Below, in pieces: positions 1 through 6,226 of a DNA stretch of 10,872 nucleotides (positions are counted from its first letter, which is position 1; the number at the start of each line of letters is the position of its first letter). The DNA comes from Methylobacteriaceae bacterium. Lineage in GTDB: Bacteria > Pseudomonadota > Alphaproteobacteria > Rhizobiales > Beijerinckiaceae. The stretch is from assembly GCA_020638135.1 (NCBI GenBank), contig JACKJE010000037.1, positions 1 through 10,872 of the forward strand, read 5' to 3'. Under the pieces are notes generated by a model. It saw only the letters and a list, made by a program, of their open reading frames with translations, had not been told where the DNA came from and ran no database searches. A program made the translations under genes and the position numbers.

Positions 1-16
1 GATGAGGGCGTGAACT

Positions 17-268
17 TTACCCGCAGGCGTCCATCCCGGCCATCGCCGGGCACATGCCGCAGCCGCCCGCGCCGTCACACGCGCCGGCCATCTCCATGCC
101 GGAGAAAGAATTTCCTGCCTCCCCGCCGGGCGCGGGCTTGGCGATCAGCGACAACTGGCGGTCGAGATGGGTCGAAGCGCAGCTGGGGCATTCCGGCGTC
201 TCGCCGGAACGCACCAGCGTCTCGAAACGATTGTCGCAATCCTCGCAGCGATAGGCGTAGAGCGGCAT
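17..268 (-). CDS. FmdB-family zinc-ribbon protein
   Basis: An 83-residue protein that opens MPLYAYRCEDC, the hallmark of the FmdB/CxxC_CXXC_SSSS zinc-ribbon family. Two Cys pairs (C8/C11 and C27/C30, in RCEDC and ECPSC) are spaced to hold one zinc. Next comes the family-typical RQLSLIAKPA stretch and then a Gly/Met/Cys-rich tail with four more cysteines (C64, C70, C73, C82). The family takes its name from a putative regulator in a formamidase operon; its biochemical role is not established, so metal binding is safe and transcriptional regulation is conjecture. The ATG has a GGGG run a few bases upstream on the minus strand. It lies 65 bp downstream of the lipoprotein gene on the same strand and may be cotranscribed with it. 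The length is normal for the family and nothing looks truncated. Confidence 0.9.
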   Translation of the reverse strand: MPLYAYRCEDCDNRFETLVRSGETPECPSCASTHLDRQLSLIAKPAPGGEAGNSFSGMEMAGACDGAGGCGMCPAMAGMDACG

Positions 269-333
269 ATGAAGCCCCGATCGAATGACGTATTCGCCCT
301 ATGTGCTGTCGTCCGCGCGCAAACGCAAGTCCG

Positions 334-954
334 TCAGCCCGCCGCCTCCACGCGCTGGGGCAGCTTGCCGCATGGCGGGACGATCTCCTCGAGCGGCTTG
401 TCCTTCGAAGCCAGAGCGCGCAGGTCGACATTCTTCAGCACCGTGAGCCAGCCCGTCTCGTCGGACATCTTGAGGAATGTCGTCATCAGGATCGGCCCTT
501 CGGGCAGATCGGCGGTCCGGCAGGCGTCGGCGCCTATGCCGAGCGAGCCGTGGTCGGCTCGCTTCTCGGCCTTTGCCCGCGCGATCTCGGCCTGCAGGGC
601 GCGCAGACGCGCCACATCGTCGGGCGCAACGCGAAAGACGTGCAGATTGCTTCCGGGCAAATTCTCTTTGGCCAACGCCGGACCTTCCGCCGACAGGCTC
701 GCCTCCCGCAGCACGATCTCGACCTTCCTCTCGCTCGCCGGATCGCCCTTCCTGCCCCAGTTCGCCACCACTTTCACGCCACCCGGCCGCGGCTGGAACG
801 CGCGCGGCGTGCGGACCGCCGCGCGCAGGAAAGCCGGATCGACGCCCAGGCCGTCGAAGTTCCGCAGGGCCCACATGGTCGAGACGGGAACGTGCCCGCA
901 GCCTGACGCCAGCAGGGCCGCCGCAAGTACGGTGAAACGGGATGACCGGAACAT
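334..954 (-). CDS. uncharacterised putative lipoprotein
   Basis: A 206-residue protein with a short basic start (MFRSSR), a hydrophobic stretch (about residues 7-16) and a lipobox-like LLASGC ending at C19. It is therefore probably exported and lipidated, though Ala rather than Leu sits at the -3 position. The mature part opens GHVPVSTMWALRNFD and resembles rhizobial lipoproteins annotated only as hypothetical. It has a beta-rich middle, a charged helix near residues 112-135 (LRALQAEIARAKAEKRA) and a C-terminal part with two further cysteines (DACRTADL and VPPCGKL) that could form a disulfide in the periplasm. No enzymatic motif is visible. The ATG is preceded by GAGG at 5-nt spacing on the minus strand. 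It is transcribed divergently from the DUF2975/HTH pair across an AT-rich 88-bp gap, so the HTH protein may control it too (inference). Confidence 0.8.
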   Translation of the reverse strand: MFRSSRFTVLAAALLASGCGHVPVSTMWALRNFDGLGVDPAFLRAAVRTPRAFQPRPGGVKVVANWGRKGDPASERKVEIVLREASLSAEGPALAKENLPGSNLHVFRVAPDDVARLRALQAEIARAKAEKRADHGSLGIGADACRTADLPEGPILMTTFLKMSDETGWLTVLKNVDLRALASKDKPLEEIVPPCGKLPQRVEAAG

Positions 955-970
955 GAAGACCTCATATACA

Positions 971-1009
971 GGATGATGTTTTTAATGTTTGACATTAAGT
1001 TTTTCATCC
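971..1009. promoter_or_regulatory. interrupted palindrome, candidate operator of the HTH regulator
   Basis: Left arm 971-988 and right arm 992-1009 are inverted repeats around a 3-bp centre (TTG, 989-991). The inner 7 bp match perfectly (TTAATGT at 982-988, ACATTAA at 992-998), the outer 6 bp match perfectly (GGATGA at 971-976, TCATCC at 1004-1009), and the five positions between do not. That is 13 of 18 paired positions. It lies in the AT-rich divergent region and overlaps a TTGACA -35 box. This geometry suits a dimeric Xre/Cro-type repressor controlling its own operon and possibly the divergent lipoprotein gene. Binding is inferred from position and symmetry only. Confidence 0.5.
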
Positions 1010-1017
1010 GTCAATAT
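989..1017 (+). promoter_or_regulatory. putative promoter of the DUF2975/HTH operon
   Basis: A perfect TTGACA -35 hexamer (989-994) is followed after 17 bp by CAATAT (1012-1017), a weak 3-of-6 match to TATAAT. The predicted transcript would begin near 1024, giving a leader of about 20 nt that carries the GGAG ribosome-binding site before the ATG at 1043. The -35 box sits at the centre of the palindrome described at 971-1009. On the minus strand TTGACG (1014-1009) could be a facing -35 for the lipoprotein gene, but no matching -10 was found. Confidence 0.45.
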
Positions 1018-1042
1018 GGATCATCGGAACCCGGAGCCCGCC

Positions 1043-1621
1043 ATGTCCGTCGCCGCGTCGCCTGAAGAAAAGATCGAAGACACACGCCAGAACGCCCTGC
1101 GCGCAAAGATCGCGCTCGTGTGCCATCTCGTGCGCTGGCTGACCGGCGGCTATCTGCTGTTCGTCGCCTGGGGGCTCTACGACCATTGGTCCGACGGCGA
1201 CCGCGTGCAGCGCGTCTTCAAGAGTTTCTACAAGCTCGACATTGCAGACGCTGCGCCCTGGCAATGGCGCGCGGCGGAAGCGGTCTCCGCGCTCGACTGG
1301 ATCGTGCTCGCCATACTCTGCTGGCACGTCTGGCGGCTGTTCGGCCGCTATCTTCAGGGCGAAATCTTCACGGCGGAGAGCGCCTCGCTGCTGAAGCGCA
1401 TCGGCGCGCTCGGCCTCGTCACCGTCGCCTTCGATTTCGCGATGCGGCCCGTCACGGTCATGCTCATGGGCGCGCATCTGGCCGATTCCAGCGCGGCGCG
1501 CCACGCTTTCGTGCGCACGGAGGACGTGCTCTATGTCGTCATCTCGCTCGTCTTCGTCGCGCTCGGCATGATCTATCGCTCGGCCGCCGAACTGGCCGAC
1601 GAAAACGCGCAGATCGTGTAG
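1043..1621 (+). CDS. DUF2975 family membrane protein
   Basis: A 192-residue inner-membrane protein with four predicted helices at about residues 26-46, 84-104, 118-142 and 160-180, a short charged N-terminus and a charged C-terminal tail. The loop segment GEIFTAESASLLKRIG before helix 3 and the end AAELADENAQIV are the typical signatures of DUF2975. These proteins are commonly encoded next to a small YozG/Xre-type HTH protein, as here, where the HTH start lies only 2 bp after this stop. A role as membrane sensor or anchor for the HTH partner is an inference from this pairing; the family has no established function. The start was chosen at the ATG with GGAG 6 nt upstream. In-frame starts further upstream (TTG 989, ATG 1016) fall on the -35 and -10 boxes and lack a ribosome-binding site. 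Confidence 0.85.
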   Translation: MSVAASPEEKIEDTRQNALRAKIALVCHLVRWLTGGYLLFVAWGLYDHWSDGDRVQRVFKSFYKLDIADAAPWQWRAAEAVSALDWIVLAILCWHVWRLFGRYLQGEIFTAESASLLKRIGALGLVTVAFDFAMRPVTVMLMGAHLADSSAARHAFVRTEDVLYVVISLVFVALGMIYRSAAELADENAQIV

Positions 1622-1623
1622 CC

Positions 1624-1842
1624 ATGCCGATCATCGTCAACCTCGATGTCATGCTCGCCAGGCGCAAGATGCGCTCGCGCGAGCTCGCCGAGCGCATCGG
1701 CATCGCCGAGCAGAACGTCTCCCTGCTCAAGTCCGGCAAGGTGAAGGGCGTCCGCTTCGACACACTTGAGAAGATCTGCGAGATCCTGCAGTGCCAGCCG
1801 GGCGACATACTCGAATATCGGCCCGACGAGCCGGCGAAATAG
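1624..1842 (+). CDS. small Xre/YozG-type HTH transcriptional regulator
   Basis: A 72-residue Cro/C1-type DNA-binding protein made almost entirely of one HTH domain. It opens MPIIVNLDVMLARRKM, has the helix-turn-helix at about residues 18-38 (helix 2 SRELAERIGI, recognition helix AEQNVSLLKSGK), then VRFDTLEKICEILQCQPGD and a short acidic tail. This is the compact form that usually follows DUF2975 genes. The start is 2 bp after the DUF2975 stop, so the two are almost certainly cotranscribed and translationally coupled; no separate ribosome-binding site is evident. It has no ligand-binding domain, so any signal probably arrives through its membrane partner (inference). The palindrome at 971-1009 is the natural candidate target. 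A 53-bp gap without a recognisable terminator precedes the next gene. Confidence 0.88.
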   Translation: MPIIVNLDVMLARRKMRSRELAERIGIAEQNVSLLKSGKVKGVRFDTLEKICEILQCQPGDILEYRPDEPAK

Positions 1843-1895
1843 CAAGCGCCGCCCCTCCCCTCGCCATCGCGCCGGGGAATCGCTAATTTCGCCCC

Positions 1896-2429
1896 ATGCA
1901 TCGTCTCGTCCTGCTCCGACATTCCAAGGCCGCCCGCGAAGCCGGCGGCGGCGACCGCGAACGCCCGCTGACGCGGCGTGGCCGCGAGGATGCGGCGCGC
2001 GTCGGCCGCTATCTCGTCGAGGAAAAGCTGATCCCCAATCTCGCCGTCGTGTCCGACGCCCACCGCACGCGCGAAACGCTCGAATGCCTGATGGGCGAGA
2101 CCGGCCGCCGCTTCAAGACGCTGATCGACCCCGCGCTCTATCTGGCCGAGGATTTCATTCTGCTCTCGGAGCTGCACAAGACGCCGGAATTGGTGAAGAC
2201 CATGCTGGTCGTCTGCCACAATCCCGGTCTCGCCGATTTCGCCGCGCGCATGTGCGGCTCCGGCGAGCCGCGGGCCCTCGCCCATATGCGGATGAAATAT
2301 CCGACCTCCGGCCTCGCGCTGATCGACTTCGGCGCCACGCACTGGGCGAAGATCAAATGGGGCGACGGCCGGCTCGATCGCTTTGTCACCCCCTCCACGC
2401 TGGTCGAGGGCGTGGACGATCTCGACTGA
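1896..2429 (+). CDS. SixA-like histidine phosphatase family protein
   Basis: A 177-residue cytosolic protein of the histidine phosphatase (phosphoglycerate mutase-like) superfamily, SixA branch. The catalytic LLRHSKA motif gives the phospho-accepting H9 with R8. The SDAHRTRET segment supplies the phosphate-binding R57, and VVCHNPG places the second catalytic histidine at H108. PLTRRGREDA (about residues 24-33) is also typical. SixA of E. coli dephosphorylates phosphohistidine on phosphotransfer proteins; the substrate here is unknown, and proteins of this branch are often annotated only as histidine phosphatase. No clear ribosome-binding site precedes the ATG, and the nearest purine run (GGGGAA) is about 17 nt away, so leaderless or coupled translation is possible. 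It lies upstream of the P5-like gene (9-bp gap) and the YcjX/YcjF pair. Confidence 0.88.
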   Translation: MHRLVLLRHSKAAREAGGGDRERPLTRRGREDAARVGRYLVEEKLIPNLAVVSDAHRTRETLECLMGETGRRFKTLIDPALYLAEDFILLSELHKTPELVKTMLVVCHNPGLADFAARMCGSGEPRALAHMRMKYPTSGLALIDFGATHWAKIKWGDGRLDRFVTPSTLVEGVDDLD

Positions 2430-2438
2430 GGCGTCGTC

Positions 2439-3473
2439 ATGACGCTCGAATGGATCGCTCTGGGCCTGTCTCTCATCGCCAGCGCTCCCTGGCCGCAGGC
2501 GCCCGATGTCGCAGACCTGTTTGCGCCCGACTATCGGCCGGCCGAGCGCGCCGTCGACAATTGGCGACGGCAGGGCGCGCTCCATCTTGATCTTTCGCCC
2601 GACAAGGCGCTGGCGCTGGCGCTCGGGCGCGATTTCAGGGGCCTGTCGCGCTGCGTGCGGCTCAACAATTACTGGTGCGTGAAGAAGGCCGGCTGGACCG
2701 GCGAGATCGCGGCTGACGAAGAAGGCCATGTCGCCTTCGCGACCGCCGCCGAGGGCGCGGCCGGCGCGGCGCAATTGCTGCGTCGCTACTACGTCGACTT
2801 TGGCCTGCATTCGGCGCGCGCCATCGTCAGCCGCTGGGCGCCCGCGCAATGCGGCGCGCCGGTCGCCGTGCGCGCGCCCGACCGGCGGCTGCTCGGCCCG
2901 GAGCCGAAAGGCCTGACGACGCGCGGCCTCGGCTCGACCTTGCGCGCGAAATGGCTGGCGCGGCATCGGCCGGGCCTGGCGCCGCGCAAACGCGGCAAGG
3001 GCGCCCGCAAGATCGTGGGCGTGCGGCGCTCGATCGTGCCCGATCGGGTCGGCGCCCTGATGAAGACGCCGACGATCGCCGCCGGCATCGGCGCGATCGA
3101 AGCCGGCGCATCGAAAGCGGTCGCGCAAAAAACGCAGACGCCGGTGCGGCTCGCCATGCTGCCCTATCCCGGAATCGCCATGGGCCCCGATCCCCGCGTC
3201 GGCGCGAGCCTGCCGCCGCTGCCGAAATTCTCCTGCGCGCCGGAGACGCAGCGCATCCTGAACTACGCCGCGAGCATCGCGTCCGGCATTGCCGCGGGCC
3301 CCGACGCCGATCTCGCGCTGTTCGACGCGGACGGAAAGCCGACGCCGAATTTCGCCAAGGCCCTGTTCAACATGGCCGCCGTCGAGATCGGCCCGCTGCG
3401 CGCGGCGCGGTCGCTGGTTGACGCGGCGGCGGCGGCGCTTGAGAAGCGGGCGAAACCCGGCGCTGCGCGATAG
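2439..3473 (+). CDS. putative exported protein with a diverged phage P5-like domain
   Basis: A 344-residue protein of unknown function. The first 19 or so residues (MTLEWIALGLSLIASAPWP) form a hydrophobic segment that could be a signal peptide, although no basic residue precedes it. Residues about 70-138 hold a recognisable pattern: RLNNYWCVKKAGWTGE, then DEEGHVAFATAAEGAAGAA, then LLRRYYVDFGLHSARAIV and SRWAP. This matches the order in phage PRD1 P5-like/'structural protein' domains (NNPGNIR, WKGQ, FAVFDSPEAGIRA, hGLNTVR, RWAPPSEN), with the NPGN motif altered to NNYW. A very basic linker (about 165-210) and an Ala-rich C-terminal segment with DADGKPTPNF follow. It is spaced 9 bp from the SixA-like gene and is probably cotranscribed with it. 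Homology to P5 is from pattern recognition only; alternatively it is an unrelated secreted protein. Confidence 0.7.
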   Translation: MTLEWIALGLSLIASAPWPQAPDVADLFAPDYRPAERAVDNWRRQGALHLDLSPDKALALALGRDFRGLSRCVRLNNYWCVKKAGWTGEIAADEEGHVAFATAAEGAAGAAQLLRRYYVDFGLHSARAIVSRWAPAQCGAPVAVRAPDRRLLGPEPKGLTTRGLGSTLRAKWLARHRPGLAPRKRGKGARKIVGVRRSIVPDRVGALMKTPTIAAGIGAIEAGASKAVAQKTQTPVRLAMLPYPGIAMGPDPRVGASLPPLPKFSCAPETQRILNYAASIASGIAAGPDADLALFDADGKPTPNFAKALFNMAAVEIGPLRAARSLVDAAAAALEKRAKPGAAR

Positions 3474-3514
3474 GACCCGCCGGCCGCCTTCCCTGCCGTC
3501 CTGAGCCGCGCCGG

Positions 3515-3543
3515 TTGGCAAAGGGGCCCGCGGCGCCTATCTG
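3515..3543 (+). promoter_or_regulatory. possible promoter of ycjX-ycjF
   Basis: TTGGCA (3515-3520, 5 of 6 to TTGACA) is followed after 17 bp by TATCTG (3538-3543, 3 of 6 to TATAAT), ending 23 bp before the GTG start. The 93-bp gap after the preceding gene is consistent with a new transcription unit here. The match is modest and could be chance. Confidence 0.3.
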
Positions 3544-3552
3544 TCAGGCGCC
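3532..3552 (+). other. stem-loop just upstream of the ycjX ribosome-binding site
   Basis: A perfect 7-bp inverted repeat (GGCGCCT at 3532-3538, AGGCGCC at 3546-3552) has a 7-nt loop. It ends 4 nt before the GGAG (3557-3560) that serves the GTG start at 3567. No T-tract follows, so it is not a standard terminator. It could affect translation initiation or simply reflect GC-rich sequence. Confidence 0.45.
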
Positions 3553-3566
3553 TGCCGGAGCCTGAT

Positions 3567-5066
3567 GTGTCGATCCTGTCCGATCTCCTGTTCGAGACCC
3601 GCGTCGCCGCGTCGTCGCTCGCCGATTACGTGACGGGCACGGGCCTGCGCCTCGGCGTCACCGGCCTGTCGCGCGCCGGCAAGACCGTTTTCATCACCGC
3701 GCTCGTGCAGAACCTCCTGCGCGCTTCGACCGCCGCAAAGGACGGCGAGCGCGTCCTGCCCGTCTTCCGCGTCCACGCCGAGGGGCGGCTGATGCGCGCG
3801 AAATTGCAGCCGCAGCCCGACGACCACGTGCCGCGGTTCGCCTACGAGGATCATCTGGCCGCGCTGACAGGCGAGGATCGGCATTGGCCGGAATCGACAC
3901 GTCGCATTTCCGAACTGCGGCTCACGCTCGAATTCGAACGGCGCAAGGGTTTTCGCCAAGGTCCATCTGAACTGACCATCGACATCGTCGACTATCCCGG
4001 CGAATGGCTGCTCGACCTCCCCTTGCTGACCAAGAGCTACGCGCAATGGTCGCGTGAGACGCTGGAAGCCAGCGCCGCCGCTGCGCGCGCGCCGTTCGCG
4101 GCGGACTGGCGCGGCGCGACCTTGGGCGTCGCGGCCGACGCCGACGAAAGCGAGACCGAGGCCAAGCGCCTCGCCGAACTCTTCACGACCTATCTGCGCG
4201 CCGCGCGCGCGGAAACCTATGCGCTCTCCACACTGCCGCCCGGCCGCTTTCTCATGCCCGGCGAACTCGAGGGCTCGCCCGCGCTGACCTTTGCGCCGCT
4301 GCGCGTCGACGAGGGCATGGAATTCGGCGCCGGCTCGCTCGCCGCAATGATGGAGCGGCGTTACGAGGCCTACAAGGCGCATGTCGTCAAACCCTTCTTC
4401 CGCGATCATTTCGCGCGCCTCGACCGCCAGATCGTTCTGGTCGACGCGCTGTCGGCGCTGAACTCCGGTCCCGCCGCCGTGCGCGACCTCGAGACCGCGC
4501 TGTCGGAAATCCTCGTCGCGTTTCGCGCGGGACGTTCGGGTTTCCTGTCGACGATCTTCCGTCCGAAGATCGACCGCATTCTCTTCGCCGCCACCAAGGC
4601 CGATCACCTGCATCACACCAGCCACGACCGTCTCGAAAACATTCTGCGCCTTCTCACCGCGCGCGCGATTGCGCGGGCCGAAGATGTCGGCGCGCATGTC
4701 GACGTCGTCGCGCTCGCCGCCGTGCGCGCGACGCGCGAGGCGCGCGTCAAGCAGGGCCGCATGCCGTTCGGCGACAGGAGCGAACTCGAAGCCATCGTCG
4801 GCGTTCCCCTGCCCGGCGAACGCATCGACGGCGAGACTTTCGACGGCAAGGGCGAGGTCGCCATCTTCCCCGGCGAATTGCCGGCCGATCCGAAGGCCGT
4901 GTTCCGCGGCGACGGGCTCGGCGCGCCCGAAGGCGCGGCCGACTATCGCTTCGTGCGCTTCCGTCCGCCGGTCCCGCGTCTGGCGAAAGACGGCGCGCCG
5001 CTGCCCCTGCCCTCCATCCGCCTCGATCGCGCGCTGGAGTTCCTGCTCGGAGACCGCCTGCCATGA
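3567..5066 (+). CDS. ycjX: YcjX family P-loop NTPase (DUF463)
   Basis: A 499-residue cytoplasmic P-loop protein. The Walker A motif GLSRAGKT is at residues 33-40, a switch-like DYPGEW (G3-type DxxG) at 142-147, and a TKAD G4-type motif at 343-346. Together these are the YcjX/DUF463 pattern, which resembles GTPases more than classical ATPases. RRISELRLTLEFER and WLLDLPLLTKSYAQWS are also characteristic. In enterobacteria ycjX and ycjF belong to the PspF-controlled phage-shock (envelope stress) regulon; the molecular activity is unresolved. Length fits the family. The start is GTG, chosen because GGAG lies 6 nt upstream and the next codons (SILSDLLFETRVAASSLADY) are family-typical. The YcjF gene follows 10 bp downstream. 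No pspA, pspF or sigma-54 site is visible nearby, so regulation probably differs from the enteric model (inference). Confidence 0.93.
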   Translation: MSILSDLLFETRVAASSLADYVTGTGLRLGVTGLSRAGKTVFITALVQNLLRASTAAKDGERVLPVFRVHAEGRLMRAKLQPQPDDHVPRFAYEDHLAALTGEDRHWPESTRRISELRLTLEFERRKGFRQGPSELTIDIVDYPGEWLLDLPLLTKSYAQWSRETLEASAAAARAPFAADWRGATLGVAADADESETEAKRLAELFTTYLRAARAETYALSTLPPGRFLMPGELEGSPALTFAPLRVDEGMEFGAGSLAAMMERRYEAYKAHVVKPFFRDHFARLDRQIVLVDALSALNSGPAAVRDLETALSEILVAFRAGRSGFLSTIFRPKIDRILFAATKADHLHHTSHDRLENILRLLTARAIARAEDVGAHVDVVALAAVRATREARVKQGRMPFGDRSELEAIVGVPLPGERIDGETFDGKGEVAIFPGELPADPKAVFRGDGLGAPEGAADYRFVRFRPPVPRLAKDGAPLPLPSIRLDRALEFLLGDRLP

Positions 5067-5076
5067 AGGATGAGGC

Positions 5077-6156
5077 ATGAACGGCGAAGAACGCCAGCGC
5101 CCGCGCGCCTTCCGCCTCGACGACGAGCGCATCGTCGTCGCCGATGGCGAAACGCCGGCGCCTGACAATCTGCGCCAGGACAAACTGAGAAAGGGCGGCG
5201 TCGTCGTCGAGACGACGCCCGACGCCTTCGCGCCTGGCGACGAAACGAACGAACCGCGCGACGACGAGGAGGCGACCGAGATCGCGCAATCGCGCGGCAT
5301 GCTCGCGCGCGCCCTGTTTTCCTGGGGCGGCCTTCTGTGGTCGGCGCTCGGCGGCCTCGTCTCGATGGCGCTCGGCCTGTGGGCCACGCGCATCGTCGAG
5401 GATCTGTTCGCGCGCTCCGCCGCGCTCGGCTGGATCGGCGTCGGCCTCGCATCGTTGTTCGTCGTCGCGCTGCTCGCGCTCGGCTTGCGCGAAATGCGCG
5501 CGATCTTTCGCCAGCGTCACATCGCGCATCTGCACGGCGCGCTCGCGCGCGCCCGCGACGCCGACGATCGCGACGCCGCGCGCGCCGGCGCCGGCGAGCT
5601 TCTGTCGCTTTACGCCAACCGTCCCGATACGGCGCGCGCCCGCGCCCTCGTGAAGGACCTCACGCGCGAAATCGTCGATGGGCGCGATCTCATCGACATC
5701 GCCGAACGCAACCTGATGGCGCCGCTCGACCAGGAGGCCAATCGCGAGATCGCCGCCGCCGCCAAGCGCGTGTCGATGGTCACCGCGATCAGCCCGCGCG
5801 CGCTCGTCGACATTCTCTTCGTCGGCGCGCAGGCGATCCGCCTGCTACGGCGCATCGCCGAAATCTACGGCGGCCGCCCGGGCCTGCTCGGCTTCGTGCG
5901 CCTCGCGCGATCCGTCGGCGCGCATCTGGCGATCACCGGCGGCATGGCGGTCGGCGACACGCTTGTCCAGCAGGTCGTCGGCCACGGCATCGCCGCCCGC
6001 CTGTCGGCGAAGCTCGGCGAGGGCGTGCTCAACGGCATGCTGACAACGCGCATCGGGCTCTCGGCCATGGCGGTCTGCCGCCCCATGCCTTTCGCCGCGC
6101 TGAAGCAACCCGGCGTAAAGGATGTCGCGCCTTTTCTGTTCGGCGACGGCAAGTAA
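5077..6156 (+). CDS. ycjF: YcjF family membrane protein (TIGR01620/DUF697)
   Basis: A 359-residue inner-membrane protein. The acidic, low-complexity N-terminus (about residues 1-75, including RAFRLDDE) is followed by two membrane helices at about 83-103 and 116-137. A soluble charged region (141-215) and a C-terminal DUF697-like domain (about 220-340) come next, the latter containing MVTAISPRALVDILFVGAQA, LLRRIAEIYGGRPG and TGGMAVGD. AAGGA at 5066-5070, overlapping the YcjX stop, serves as ribosome-binding site 6 nt before the ATG, so translation is coupled to ycjX. YcjF is the regular genomic partner of YcjX and probably its membrane docking site (inference). The family is linked to envelope stress in enterobacteria. 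The length fits and no damage is seen. The next gene begins after a 70-bp AT-rich gap. Confidence 0.92.
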   Translation: MNGEERQRPRAFRLDDERIVVADGETPAPDNLRQDKLRKGGVVVETTPDAFAPGDETNEPRDDEEATEIAQSRGMLARALFSWGGLLWSALGGLVSMALGLWATRIVEDLFARSAALGWIGVGLASLFVVALLALGLREMRAIFRQRHIAHLHGALARARDADDRDAARAGAGELLSLYANRPDTARARALVKDLTREIVDGRDLIDIAERNLMAPLDQEANREIAAAAKRVSMVTAISPRALVDILFVGAQAIRLLRRIAEIYGGRPGLLGFVRLARSVGAHLAITGGMAVGDTLVQQVVGHGIAARLSAKLGEGVLNGMLTTRIGLSAMAVCRPMPFAALKQPGVKDVAPFLFGDGK

Positions 6157-6214
6157 CCACGGGACACCCTAAGGCTAACGCGATGTTACTTACAATTGTC
6201 CGCAAAGCATCGCG

Positions 6215-6220
6215 AATAAT
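6215..6220 (+). promoter_or_regulatory. possible -10 element upstream of the diguanylate cyclase gene
   Basis: AATAAT matches TATAAT at 5 of 6 positions and lies in the AT-rich 6157-6238 segment. The best -35 candidate is TTACAA (6190-6195), 19 bp away and only half-matching. If active, transcription would start near 6227, which would make a GTG start there leaderless. This region also contains 7-bp inverted arms (CGCGATG at 6179-6185, CATCGCG at 6208-6214). Confidence 0.3.
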
Positions 6221-6226
6221 TAAGAG

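Noticed and set aside
982..998. CtrA box (TTAA-N7-TTAA) in the divergent promoter
   Set aside because: The two TTAA are 9 bp apart, not 7, and are better explained as parts of the palindrome.
989..1042. Upstream starts (TTG 989, ATG 1016) for the DUF2975 protein
   Set aside because: They coincide with the -35 and -10 boxes and have no ribosome-binding site; ATG 1043 has GGAG at 6 nt.
1624..2429. Toxin-antitoxin or defence module made of the HTH protein and the phosphatase
   Set aside because: The HTH protein pairs naturally with the DUF2975 protein upstream, and the phosphatase has the standard SixA-like motifs; no toxin fold is visible.
1539..3521. 660-codon open frame on the minus strand opposite the HTH, phosphatase and P5-like genes
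   Set aside because: An Arg/Gly/Ala-rich translation with no motif, antisense to well-supported genes; long antisense frames are expected at very high third-position GC.
3532..3552. Rho-independent terminator after the P5-like gene
   Set aside because: Stem without a T-tract, placed next to the ycjX ribosome-binding site rather than after the stop codon.
3537..5393. 618-codon minus-strand open frame opposite ycjX
   Set aside because: Antisense of a gene with clear Walker A, DYPGEW and TKAD motifs; composition is that of a shadow frame.
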